From positions 310,001 to 374,000 of the forward strand of contig JBHOQS010000023.1 of the NCBI GenBank assembly GCA_042408875.1: a DNA stretch of 64,000 nt, given 5' to 3'. The position numbers and the translations under genes were made by a program. Source of the DNA: JBHOQS01 sp042408875 (lineage in GTDB: Bacteria > Chloroflexota > UBA11872 > JBHOQS01). Under the pieces are notes generated by a model. That model was not told the origin of the DNA, did no database searches, and saw only the letters and a program-made list of their open reading frames with translations. Below, piece after piece: positions 8,721 through 16,259 of the stretch (position 1 is the stretch's first letter; every line of letters begins with the position of its first letter).

Positions 8721-8736
8721 GGGGAGGTCACTCCCC
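8721..8736. terminator. Possible hairpin between convergent SBP 4 and SBP 5
   Basis: GGGGAG (8721-8726) and CTCCCC (8731-8736) form a 6-bp stem with a GTCA tetraloop. There is no T-run, so intrinsic termination is doubtful. Confidence 0.3.
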
Positions 8737-8775
8737 TCCAGCGCAGGAGAGGAGCTAGGGGTGAGGACGTCTCGA

Positions 8776-10110
8776 TCACCGCGGCTGGTTCAGGATGGGT
8801 TGAATAGTATTGACCATTTTCTCCGCTGCTTCGCTAGGGCCGATCTCGTTGCGCCAGAGCGCCGCGGCAATGTCCAGCATGGCGGCGTGGGCCTCGGCGG
8901 TCTTCAGGTTGTAAGCGTACCGTGGTGCCCGCGCTTCCTGCATGAGCCGCGCGCCCTCGCGGAAGAAGGGCTCGTAGTCATGCAGCCGCCGGTCGTTCCA
9001 CACATCCGGCCGGCCGCCCGGCGAGCCGGAGTTCATCAGCACCTTCTGCACGCCGACCTCATGGCTACAGATGTGCTTGAGCAAATCCCAGGCCCAGTAC
9101 GGATGCTTCGACTGGCTGGTCACGTGCGTGGTGTTCACATGGACAGTGGCGCCCACGCGACCGGATGGGCCCGGCAGCCACGCTGACGCCTGCCAGCGGA
9201 ACTTGGTGCCGATCTGGGGCTTAAAGAGCGTTACGTTAGCAATGTTATTGGATGAGATCGCCAGAGTACTACCGTTCAGAAAGTCCACGCCCTGGGTGCC
9301 AGGTGGCGGCGCCGCGCGATAGCGGTGGATCAGGTCGTATTCCCATTGCCAGGCCGCCTTGGCCTGGGGCGTGTTCAGTACACAGCGCCGACCATCCTCA
9401 GAAAAGATGTCAGCGCCAAAGGCGCGCAGCCGCACGATGAGCTGAAACCAGCTCCGGCCGGAGTGGTAGCCCCAGATGTTAGGGGTACCGTCACCATCCG
9501 TATCCCTGGTCAGCCGCCGCGCCGCATCCACAATCGCATCGAAGGTCCAGGTGGCGTCGATCGGCTTAAGCCCGACGGCATCGAACATCTCCAGGTTCTG
9601 GAACAGGGTCACCTCGCCCGGGTGGCCGACGGTGGGCAAGGCGTGCAGTTTCCCTTCGAACTGGCAGGCCTCCACACAGCCGTCGTAGAACTGCTTCAGG
9701 TCGTACTTGTCGGCCTTCACATACTGGTCGAGGGGGATCGAGAGACTATTATAAGCCCACAACGCCAGCACGCCTTCAGCGTTCCAGCCAAAGACGAGGT
9801 CGCCGAGCTGGCCGGCAGCGAAGAGCGCCGGAATCTTCGTCCACAGCTCACCGGCCGGAATATCCTCGATCACCAGTTTGATGCCGGTTTTCTGCTCCCA
9901 CTCCGGGCCGTAGACGTTGCGCACAAAGTCCTCGGAGGGCCCGGTGCGCTGTTGATAGGTGATACTAGCGGGCTTCGGCGGAGCTTTGAAGCCTTCCTCC
10001 GCGGGCGCTGCCACAGGACGCTGCCGGCACGCTGGCAACACCAACGCACTTGATAGGCGAAGCAATGCCTTCCGAGACAGCGTTGGGATAGGCAGGGGAT
10101 GCTGTGTCAT
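8776..10110 (-). CDS. Extracellular sugar-type ABC substrate-binding lipoprotein (SBP 5)
   Basis: A 444-residue SBP. The ATG at 10108-10110 is chosen over one 18 codons upstream because GGAGGAGG lies just before it. The signal has a relaxed Tat motif, SRKALLRLS (residues 12-20), with RK instead of RR, and a lipobox ending at Cys28 (VLPAC). It shares KYDLKQFYD and a GRPDV-x-x-D-R/P-RL segment with SBP 8 (53952-55313), so the two are close paralogues despite lying 44 kb apart. It is divergent from SBP 6, across an AT-rich repeat-bearing spacer. Confidence 0.9.
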   Translation of the reverse strand: MTQHPLPIPTLSRKALLRLSSALVLPACRQRPVAAPAEEGFKAPPKPASITYQQRTGPSEDFVRNVYGPEWEQKTGIKLVIEDIPAGELWTKIPALFAAGQLGDLVFGWNAEGVLALWAYNSLSIPLDQYVKADKYDLKQFYDGCVEACQFEGKLHALPTVGHPGEVTLFQNLEMFDAVGLKPIDATWTFDAIVDAARRLTRDTDGDGTPNIWGYHSGRSWFQLIVRLRAFGADIFSEDGRRCVLNTPQAKAAWQWEYDLIHRYRAAPPPGTQGVDFLNGSTLAISSNNIANVTLFKPQIGTKFRWQASAWLPGPSGRVGATVHVNTTHVTSQSKHPYWAWDLLKHICSHEVGVQKVLMNSGSPGGRPDVWNDRRLHDYEPFFREGARLMQEARAPRYAYNLKTAEAHAAMLDIAAALWRNEIGPSEAAEKMVNTIQPILNQPR

Positions 10111-10181
10111 CGTGCCTCCTCCGTAGCGACTGCGTAGCAACCACTGAGGTTGCTGCTGATACAATAGCAGGTCTCCGAATA

Positions 10182-10220
10182 TAGAGATATACTTTTTATA
10201 TCATATTATATCATAGAGAT
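10182..10220. repeat. AT-rich tandem repeat in divergent SBP promoter region
   Basis: TTATATCATA occurs twice in perfect tandem (10196-10205, 10206-10215) and is flanked on both sides by TAGAGATA copies. The block is sharply AT-rich against the GC-rich surroundings and lies in the divergent SBP 5/SBP 6 control region. Confidence 0.85.
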
Positions 10221-10321
10221 ACGTGCGCCGCCTTGTCGGCGCGCCGTTGCTGGCGCCATTGTAGCCCAGTCCAAAGGCCTGCGATAGCTACCCGCCAGCG
10301 CATACCGGCTCAAGACGGGTC

Positions 10322-10350
10322 TTGCGATTTGTCCTCCGGCTTCTTACTAT
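10322..10350 (+). promoter_or_regulatory. Candidate promoter of SBP 6
   Basis: TTGCGA (10322-10327) and TACTAT (10345-10350) with a 17-bp spacer, about 150 bases upstream of the chosen start codon. Confidence 0.45.
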
Positions 10351-10501
10351 TGGGACGGTACTCTTGGGATGGTCGGGATGTCCAGAAGACAGGAAGGAAT
10401 CCTGTCATGCGATGTATTTCTCACAGTTGGCCTGGGCACATGCAGAGATAAGGCGATCCAGCCGTCCTATCACAGCAGTTCGCCAGAGGAGGGCGCAGAC
10501 C

Positions 10502-11905
10502 ATGCGAGGGATGCGAGAGCTTGCACGAGCGGCACGGGTCTGTCCTGTTACGCGCCGGGCACTTCTTGTATCTGGGGGAATTGCGTCGGCTAGTCTGGTA
10601 CTAGCGACGCTGCCGGCCTGCCGACCAGGCGCCGCGCCTGGGGCACAGACCGGGGCGGCCGAGAAAGAAGTCACGCTACGCCTCGGCGTGCGGGCCGCCG
10701 ATCAGAATAGCCCAAGCTGGATTGAGCTCAGCCAGGGCGTCGCCGTCTTCACGGCCAAGCACCCCAAGATCAAGGTCGAGATGGAAGGCGGCATGAATGC
10801 CGACAAGTTCCTCACGGCTCATGCTGCCGGTGCAGCATGGGACGTCCAGGACACCTGCTGTGACCAGATCCCCCTTGAGGCGCGAGCAGGCGTGCTGATG
10901 AAGCTGGACCCGTTTATCAAGAAGCATGTCAAACCTGAGGAGCAGCGCGACTGGATCGAATGGCAGTATAAATTCTTCAATATCGATGGCGCGCAATACG
11001 GCATCGGCAAGTACATGGGGACGACGGCGCTGTACTACAACAAGAACTGGTTCCGCGAGAAAGGTGTGCCGTTCCCCGATGAGAGCTGGGATTGGGAGAA
11101 GTACCGCGAGGCCATGGTCCGGCTCTCGGAGCCGCAGAACGGCCGGTGGGGTATCTATTTGATTTTGGGAGCCGACCGGCGACAGGCCAAGGTCCACCAA
11201 AATGGCGGGCGGTTCGTTGATCCCAACGATGACATGAAGAGCCTCTTGCACACCGACCAGGTGATCCAGGCCTATCAATGGATCCAGGATCGCATGTGGA
11301 AGGAGAACAGCGCTATCCGGCAAGACCAGCGTGGCCAGCCCATGGCGAGCTGGACGACCCTCTTTACACAGGGCAAAGTCGCCATGGTCGAGGAGGGCTC
11401 GTGGTCGCTGGTACCAGTGCTCCAGAATGAGACCCCGGGTTTTGAATGGGACGTGGCGGTGATGCCGCGCGGCCCGGTGCAGCGAGACGTTCTCGGCACG
11501 ACTGACGGCTGGGCTATGTGGGTCGACACGAAATATCCCGATCAAGCGTGGACCCTCTTTATCTTCTTCAACAGCGACGACTGGTACGCCATCCAGTCCC
11601 GTCGCCTTCAGCCGGCGCGCATCTCCTGGCAGGATAAGTGGGCGCAGATGGTCGTCGAGGCCAACCCCGGATTGCAAGGGAAGAACCTGCGGGCGTTCAC
11701 CGATTCGATCAAGCAGAATTATGCGCGGCCGTGGAACCTGTTCCGGTATCATGCCGCGGTGAACCAGCTCATCAACGACGCGTACGAGAGATCGGTCAAT
11801 CTAAACCAGGCGCCGATCCGTGAGACTCACATCGAGCTGAGCCGGCAGATCGACGAGATTCAGAAGCGAGAGTGTGCGGCTGATCCAAACTGCAAGCGAA
11901 AGTAA
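10502..11905 (+). CDS. Extracellular sugar-type ABC substrate-binding lipoprotein (SBP 6)
   Basis: A 467-residue SBP. ATG 10502 is chosen because GAGGAGGG precedes it by about 10 bases; upstream alternatives lack a site. The signal carries TRRALLVSGG at residues 17-26 and a lipobox ending at Cys40 (TLPAC). The mature protein includes a SWDWEKYREAMVRLS hinge and a charged C-terminus (KRECAADPNCKRK) with two further cysteines, which could form a disulfide after export. It is followed by a 15-bp tandem repeat and a small lipoprotein gene in the same direction. No ABC permease is adjacent. Confidence 0.9.
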   Translation: MRGMRELARAARVCPVTRRALLVSGGIASASLVLATLPACRPGAAPGAQTGAAEKEVTLRLGVRAADQNSPSWIELSQGVAVFTAKHPKIKVEMEGGMNADKFLTAHAAGAAWDVQDTCCDQIPLEARAGVLMKLDPFIKKHVKPEEQRDWIEWQYKFFNIDGAQYGIGKYMGTTALYYNKNWFREKGVPFPDESWDWEKYREAMVRLSEPQNGRWGIYLILGADRRQAKVHQNGGRFVDPNDDMKSLLHTDQVIQAYQWIQDRMWKENSAIRQDQRGQPMASWTTLFTQGKVAMVEEGSWSLVPVLQNETPGFEWDVAVMPRGPVQRDVLGTTDGWAMWVDTKYPDQAWTLFIFFNSDDWYAIQSRRLQPARISWQDKWAQMVVEANPGLQGKNLRAFTDSIKQNYARPWNLFRYHAAVNQLINDAYERSVNLNQAPIRETHIELSRQIDEIQKRECAADPNCKRK

Positions 11906-11906
11906 G

Positions 11907-11945
11907 CCGGCACGAGGTAAACTGGTACGAGATAAGCGGGTACAT
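11907..11945. repeat. 15-bp tandem repeat before small lipoprotein gene
   Basis: CCGGCACGAGGTAAA (11907-11921) and CTGGTACGAGATAAG (11922-11936) match at 11 of 15 positions, with a third partial unit CGGGTACATGG running into the start codon at 11944. Confidence 0.7.
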
Positions 11946-12459
11946 GGCTATGACGCAGGTATGGCTGCCTGAGCAAGTCTTGTCGCGGCGGGCTGGCCTG
12001 GCGATGGCTGCAGCCGGGACACTCGCGCTCGTGACCGGCTGCGATGACCATCGCTGGCTGCCCCGCGCCGGCGCGGGCCTGGAGCAGGCGCGGACATGGG
12101 TGACCTTTCCGCTGGCGCTGCCACAATACCTGCCCGACGACGTGCGGCCTGCGCCGGAGGTGCAGAACGCCAACACCAGCCTGAAGGAAGGGGTCGTCCT
12201 GCGCTACCGCGACAGCGGTGGTCGCGTGGTACTGGCACTCCACCAATACCGTAACCGGCAGCGTCCTGAGCAGGTGTTGGTCCGCACCGGCGAGCGGCGT
12301 ACGCTCCGCGGTGTGGAGGTCGTGGTGGCGCGCCCTGAGGGCAGCCAGCGCGGCGTGGTCATCGAATGGATCTTCCGGGGAGTGCATTTTGACCTGTTCT
12401 CGAACCTTGCCTTGGACGAGACTCTTCGTGTGGTTGAGTCACTGCTTGACGCGGCATGA
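11944..12459 (+). CDS. Hypothetical Tat-type lipoprotein
   Basis: A 171-residue protein of unknown function. The N-terminus carries LSRRAGLAMAAAG (residues 13-25) and a lipobox ending at Cys33 (LVTGC), the same export signal type as the SBPs, so it is probably anchored outside the membrane. The rest alternates short beta-like segments (VLRYRDSGGRVVLALHQYR, GVVIEWIFRGVHFDLFS) and ends with a helix (LDETLRVVESLLDA). This resembles small DUF4367-like surface domains, but the match is only by eye. The stop overlaps the start of the methyltransferase gene by 4 bases (ATGA), indicating translational coupling. Confidence 0.75.
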   Translation: MAMTQVWLPEQVLSRRAGLAMAAAGTLALVTGCDDHRWLPRAGAGLEQARTWVTFPLALPQYLPDDVRPAPEVQNANTSLKEGVVLRYRDSGGRVVLALHQYRNRQRPEQVLVRTGERRTLRGVEVVVARPEGSQRGVVIEWIFRGVHFDLFSNLALDETLRVVESLLDAA

Positions 12460-13283
12460 GCAGCACAGGCGAGGCGATGGTGCGGCAGAGGAACAGCTCC
12501 GGGAGACCATCGTGGCAGGCATACTTCGGCGACATCTACCTGCGCGCCATTGGCTTCCCCGGTCCGGAGCAGAGCGCGCTCGAAGCCGACGCCATCGAAT
12601 ATCTCCTGGACTTGCGTCCCGGGGATCTGGTGCTTGACCTCGGCTGTGGCGCAGGCCGCCACGCCCTCGAACTCGCGCGGCGCGGCTACCAGGTGGTGGG
12701 CGTAGACTACTCGGCGGCATTTCTGCGTCTGGCGGCCGTGCAGGCAACAGAGGAAGGGCTCGCTGCCCGCTTCGTGCGCGCTGACGTGCGTGCCTTGCCT
12801 TTTGCCGCCCGCTTCGATGCAGCGTACTGTGTGCTCGGCACGTTCGGTCTCTGCGATCGGCAACCTGTGAGCACAGTCGAACGGCTGGCGCAGCCGCGCG
12901 CGCTCCTGGCCAGCGCTGCGCGGGCGCTCAAGCCGGGCGGGCGTCTGCTCATCGATGGCCCGCACGGGCCGGGGTTAGCCAAGGCCGCGGCACAGGAGGT
13001 CATCGAGCACCGCAGCGGCTTCCTGGTGCAGGAGCGCTGGTGCTTTGACCCTGCTTCCGGTACAATGCGGTCTGTGAAGGAGTTCACAAGCACATCGACC
13101 CGATCGCCGCAGCGGACGGAACGCTATACCACCTACCTGGCAGCCTTCAACGCCAGGGAGGTGCACGCGCTGCTCGAGGCTAGTGGCTTCACGAGTATTC
13201 GTCTGCTCGGCGGGTACGACGATGACCGGGCCCTCGATGAGGGGAGTGGCTGGTTCGTTGCCGCAGCGTGGCGGGAGTTCTGA
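12456..13283 (+). CDS. Class I SAM-dependent methyltransferase
   Basis: A 275-residue Rossmann-fold methyltransferase. Motif I is VLDLGCGAGRHALELARRG at about residues 52-70, followed by the acidic loop VVGVDYS; motif II-like residues are RADVRALPF and the post-motif is ALKPGGRLLIDG. The substrate is not evident; the family includes small-molecule, lipid and quinone methyltransferases. The start codon overlaps the preceding lipoprotein stop by 4 bases, so the two are translationally coupled. A short helical protein gene follows after 23 bases. Confidence 0.88.
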   Translation: MSSTGEAMVRQRNSSGRPSWQAYFGDIYLRAIGFPGPEQSALEADAIEYLLDLRPGDLVLDLGCGAGRHALELARRGYQVVGVDYSAAFLRLAAVQATEEGLAARFVRADVRALPFAARFDAAYCVLGTFGLCDRQPVSTVERLAQPRALLASAARALKPGGRLLIDGPHGPGLAKAAAQEVIEHRSGFLVQERWCFDPASGTMRSVKEFTSTSTRSPQRTERYTTYLAAFNAREVHALLEASGFTSIRLLGGYDDDRALDEGSGWFVAAAWREF

Positions 13284-13306
13284 ACCTGGCGAGAGAGGCG
13301 GGGAGC

Positions 13307-13549
13307 ATGATGCAACAGGACTGCCAGCCGGGGATGGATGCGGCGCAGGCCAGGTTATACGACCCAGCGATTGCCGAGCCGCAGCAAGGCCCGGAGGATG
13401 CTCGTGACTTGCTGCGCCGCCTGCAGGACATGGCGGCACAGCAGCCGGAGCACGCCCCTATCGTCCATGAGCTGATCAGCAAGCTGGAACGCGCGCTGCG
13501 CCAGATGCCCGAAGCGCGGCGTAGCCGGTCCCCGCGGATCAGAGCATAG
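13307..13549 (+). CDS. Small helical protein of unknown function
   Basis: An 80-residue protein not recognised by family. It is acidic and helical (ARDLLRRLQDMAAQQPEHAP, then HELISKLERALRQM) and ends in a basic tail (RRSRSPRIRA). The frame is open from a GTG at 13268 that overlaps the methyltransferase stop; ATG 13307 (or 13310) after GGCGGGG is preferred. It is the last gene of the lipoprotein-methyltransferase unit and is convergent with an SDR gene 15 bases away. Coding status rests on position and amphipathic pattern only. Confidence 0.6.
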   Translation: MMQQDCQPGMDAAQARLYDPAIAEPQQGPEDARDLLRRLQDMAAQQPEHAPIVHELISKLERALRQMPEARRSRSPRIRA

Positions 13550-13564
13550 CTGCCGTTATCGCCG

Positions 13565-14314
13565 TTACCACGGCAGCGTCCGGCCACCGTCCACCAGAAT
13601 AGTCTGGCCGGTGACGAAGTCCGCCGAGGTGATGAGGCTGAGGGCCACTTCGGCCACATCCTCCGGCGTGGCCACACGCTTGAGCGGCGTCATAGCAATA
13701 GCCGACTCCAGATGGTGGCGCTGGCCCTCGATCCAGCGTGTGTCGGTCACACCCGGTGCGATCGCGTTGACGCGGATCGTCGGACCGAGCACGCGCGCCA
13801 GGGCGCGCGTGAGGTTGATCACGGCTGCTTTGCAGGCGCCGTAGGCGATCGAGCTCCCCACCATGCCTAACCCGGCGATTGAGGCGATGTTGATGATGCA
13901 GCCGCCCCCCTGGCGAAGCATGTGCGGTGCAGCATAGCGGGAACAGAACCAGGTCCCCTTCACGTTCACGGCGAACGTGCGGTCCCACACCTCTTCGGTC
14001 AGTGACTCGAAGTCGGCGTGGGGAATGAAGCGCGTATAGCCGGCGTTATTGATTAGAATGTCCAGCCGGCCAAGCTCATCAACCGTGCGCTGGACCATCT
14101 CGCGCACGCCTGCTTCCACCGACACATCACAGCAATGCAACAAGGCGCGCACCCCACGCTGCTCGATCTCCGCAGCAGTCTGGCGCGCCTCCTGCTCGGA
14201 CTTCGAGTAATTCACGACGATGTGGACGCCTTGGCCTGCCAGGGCCAGCGCGCAGGCGCGGCCAATGCCTGTGGCAGAGCCGGTGATGAGAGCGACCTGT
14301 CCGGCGAGTGACAT
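13565..14314 (-). CDS. SDR family oxidoreductase (FabG-like)
   Basis: A 249-residue classical SDR, exactly the usual length when started at the ATG at 14312-14314, which has GGAG about 9 bases before it; the open frame extends 30 codons further without support. Motifs: TGSATGIG nucleotide-binding loop near the N-terminus, NNAG, catalytic serine in IASIAG, and Y-G-A-C-K as the Tyr/Lys pair. The C-terminus ILVDGGRTLPW is FabG-like. It is divergent from SBP 7, which suggests a role in metabolism of the imported sugar, but the substrate is not determined by sequence. Confidence 0.87.
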   Translation of the reverse strand: MSLAGQVALITGSATGIGRACALALAGQGVHIVVNYSKSEQEARQTAAEIEQRGVRALLHCCDVSVEAGVREMVQRTVDELGRLDILINNAGYTRFIPHADFESLTEEVWDRTFAVNVKGTWFCSRYAAPHMLRQGGGCIINIASIAGLGMVGSSIAYGACKAAVINLTRALARVLGPTIRVNAIAPGVTDTRWIEGQRHHLESAIAMTPLKRVATPEDVAEVALSLITSADFVTGQTILVDGGRTLPW

Positions 14315-14447
14315 AACGGCACGCTCCATAAGCTGGCTGGAGTACATGAGAGCCACAGTATAACCATAACCGGGCTCGAACGCAGTCCAGGCAGGCGCGA
14401 TCATCGGGTTCGCCTGGCTGCCGGCGCGCAGTATACCACGCGGATGG

Positions 14448-14480
14448 TAAGTCTGCGCTAAGTCTTAACTAAGTCGGTTG
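14448..14480. repeat. Three TAAGTC boxes at exact 11-bp period
   Basis: TAAGTC at 14448-14453, 14459-14464 and 14470-14475. The exact 11-bp spacing puts all three on the same face of the helix. They lie in the divergent SDR/SBP 7 control region, so they could be operator half-sites or another tandem micro-duplication. Confidence 0.8.
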
Positions 14481-14600
14481 TGGTATGGTTCAGTACGGCT
14501 GCCTCCATGGCACCTCCCATACTCCCGGGCAGCGCGCGTACCTCGCGGTTCAGCCGGCTGCGGCCATGCAGGTACGTGCACTGTACCTTCACCTTCCATC

Positions 14601-14635
14601 GCGCCGGCCGGGTTCCGAGCGGACCCGGCCGGCGC
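14601..14635. repeat. Strong GC hairpin upstream of SBP 7
   Basis: The left arm 14601-14616 (GCGCCGGCCGGGTTCC) pairs with the right arm 14621-14635 (GGACCCGGCCGGCGC), with a single bulged base and a GAGC loop. There is no T-run, so it is not a standard terminator. Confidence 0.75.
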
Positions 14636-14690
14636 ACCTGTCTCGGCTACGCGACAACGGGACCCTACCCGCGCGACGCTTCCCCGGCTT

Positions 14691-14699
14691 TGCTATACT
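14691..14699 (+). promoter_or_regulatory. Extended -10 promoter of SBP 7
   Basis: TGCTATACT: the -10 hexamer TATACT (14694-14699) with an upstream TG extension, about 85 bases before the start codon. No good -35 is seen. Confidence 0.5.
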
Positions 14700-14783
14700 G
14701 AGTGACGACCTGTCCGGCGGTGAATATGTTGAGCCGTAAAGAGGTTAGGAGGGTCAACTAGGTAGGCAAGGAGGGCGCAGGAG

Positions 14784-16226
14784 ATGGTAGCGCGGAGGGT
14801 AGCGCAAGGGGCAGCAGCGGACTCACCAGATGGCGGGCCAGGGATGGGCACAGGCAAGCGCAGCGGCCTGCTGTCGCGGCGCGAAGTGCTGGGGTGGAGT
14901 GTCGTCCTCGGCGGAGTGCTGGCGGCGTGCCGGACAGCCCCAGGCGGAGAGGGCGGACCGAAGAAGCGCACCCAGGTCTACACCGTGCGGATCCAGGTGT
15001 GGGGTGATATCCAGGACCGCGATGTCTACGACAATATCGCGGCCGATTTCAACGCCGAGCACACCGACATCAAGGTAGAGAACGATCACCAACAGCAGGG
15101 CGGGCCCGACTATTACACGAAGTTCACCACGAACGTGGCTGCCGGCGTCGCACCTGATCTGGCCTACTTCCAGGGCTGGATGTGGCAGGCCTTCGCCGCG
15201 CAGGGTGTGCTGGCCCCCGTCGATAGCTTCTCCCAGCGGGATAAGTGGACCCTGCCGTGGCCTAAGGCGGAGGACTATGATGCCCAGACCAAGTTCCGTG
15301 GCAAAACCTACATGTCCCCGTCGAACACCGGCACGATGATCATGTTCTACATTAAGGAATACTTTGACCAGGCCGCGATCCCGTATCCGAAGCCTGACTG
15401 GACATATGAGGAATTCCAGGAGATCGCCCGGCGGCTCACCCGTGAGTACGGCGGGCGCAAAGTCTACGGCTACCAGTGGAACGGCGGGTATCTGCGCAAC
15501 ACGCCGTTCATCCGGCTGGATGGCGAGATGGAGTGGGACCGTATCGTCGAGCCTAGACGGAGCTTCTGGAACCGGCCTGCCGCGGTGCAGGCGTACCAGT
15601 GGCAGCTCTACGAGACGATCCACCGGCTGAAGATCGCCCCGACAAACGAAGAGCTCAGCCAGCAGAACCAGTCGGTGCCCTTCCAGTTCGGCGGGTGCGC
15701 CATGAAGGTGGAAGGTCCCTGGTGGCTGCCACGCATGTGGGGGCCTAAGGCTGCTCGTGAAAGTGGTATCCCCTTCGATGTGCAGCTTCTGCCGCGCGGG
15801 AAGGCGCCAAAGACGCCGCACATGCACCTGATCGAGGGGCAGTGCATGACCGAGCAGAGCAAGGATAAGGACGCTGCCTGGGAGCTGATGAAATGGATTG
15901 CCGGAGACCGCGGCCAGCAGCGCATCGCCGAGGGCGGGCGCATGTGCAACGTACTGGAGTTCAACCGCAAGCACTGGCTGCCTATGGTCCGCCAGGTCTA
16001 CCCGACGATGACGAATGCAGAGGCATTCCTGAAGGCCCAGGAGCTCGGCACGATCAACCTGGTCGGCGAAATCACCGAGCGCGACCTGGTGCGGGAAACA
16101 GGCCTGGGCGACGCCATCAATGCAATCCGCGATGGAAAGAAGAGCGCGAAGGAGGCATTTGAGGAGGTGCAGCCGCGCATCCAGCAGATGCTGGATAATT
16201 ACTGGGCCAAGCAGGGCAGCCGGTAA
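14784..16226 (+). CDS. Extracellular sugar-type ABC substrate-binding lipoprotein (SBP 7)
   Basis: A 480-residue SBP. ATG 14784 follows AGGAGGGCGCAGGAG. The signal region is long: LSRREVLGWSVVLGG at residues 30-44 and a lipobox ending at Cys49 (GVLAAC). An internal ATG at residue 21 is an alternative start that keeps the Tat motif. The mature part has IRIQVWGDIQDRDVY-like opening, TNVAAGVAPDLAYF and a hinge WTYEEFQEIARRLT. It is divergent from an SDR gene and convergent with the DUF4388 protein. No permease is adjacent; ligand unknown. Confidence 0.9.
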   Translation: MVARRVAQGAAADSPDGGPGMGTGKRSGLLSRREVLGWSVVLGGVLAACRTAPGGEGGPKKRTQVYTVRIQVWGDIQDRDVYDNIAADFNAEHTDIKVENDHQQQGGPDYYTKFTTNVAAGVAPDLAYFQGWMWQAFAAQGVLAPVDSFSQRDKWTLPWPKAEDYDAQTKFRGKTYMSPSNTGTMIMFYIKEYFDQAAIPYPKPDWTYEEFQEIARRLTREYGGRKVYGYQWNGGYLRNTPFIRLDGEMEWDRIVEPRRSFWNRPAAVQAYQWQLYETIHRLKIAPTNEELSQQNQSVPFQFGGCAMKVEGPWWLPRMWGPKAARESGIPFDVQLLPRGKAPKTPHMHLIEGQCMTEQSKDKDAAWELMKWIAGDRGQQRIAEGGRMCNVLEFNRKHWLPMVRQVYPTMTNAEAFLKAQELGTINLVGEITERDLVRETGLGDAINAIRDGKKSAKEAFEEVQPRIQQMLDNYWAKQGSR

Positions 16227-16259
16227 CCTGCCGGCCCGGAGCAGTCGCCTGGGCAACGC

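Larger units (their letters stand above)
10111..10501. other. Divergent spacer between SBP 5 and SBP 6
   Basis: No gene. It holds an AT-rich tandem repeat block (10182-10220) and a plus-strand promoter (10322-10350), both listed. The minus strand reads TATAAT within the AT-rich block, a possible -10 for SBP 5 without a clear -35. The plus-strand frame upstream of 10502 is open but lacks a ribosome-binding site. Confidence 0.55.
14315..14783. other. Divergent spacer between SDR and SBP 7
   Basis: No gene is supported. It contains phased TAAGTC repeats (14448-14480), a long GC hairpin (14601-14635) and an extended -10 promoter (14691-14699). Parts of 14478-14739 are open in all three plus-strand frames, which reflects low stop-codon density rather than coding. 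Confidence 0.6.

Noticed and set aside
8721..8736. Intrinsic terminator after SBP 4
   Set aside because: Kept only as a low-confidence hairpin because no T-run follows on either strand.
14478..14739. Three overlapping plus-strand short ORFs
   Set aside because: The same stretch is open in all three frames, which indicates few stop codons rather than coding; no ribosome-binding site or conserved pattern.
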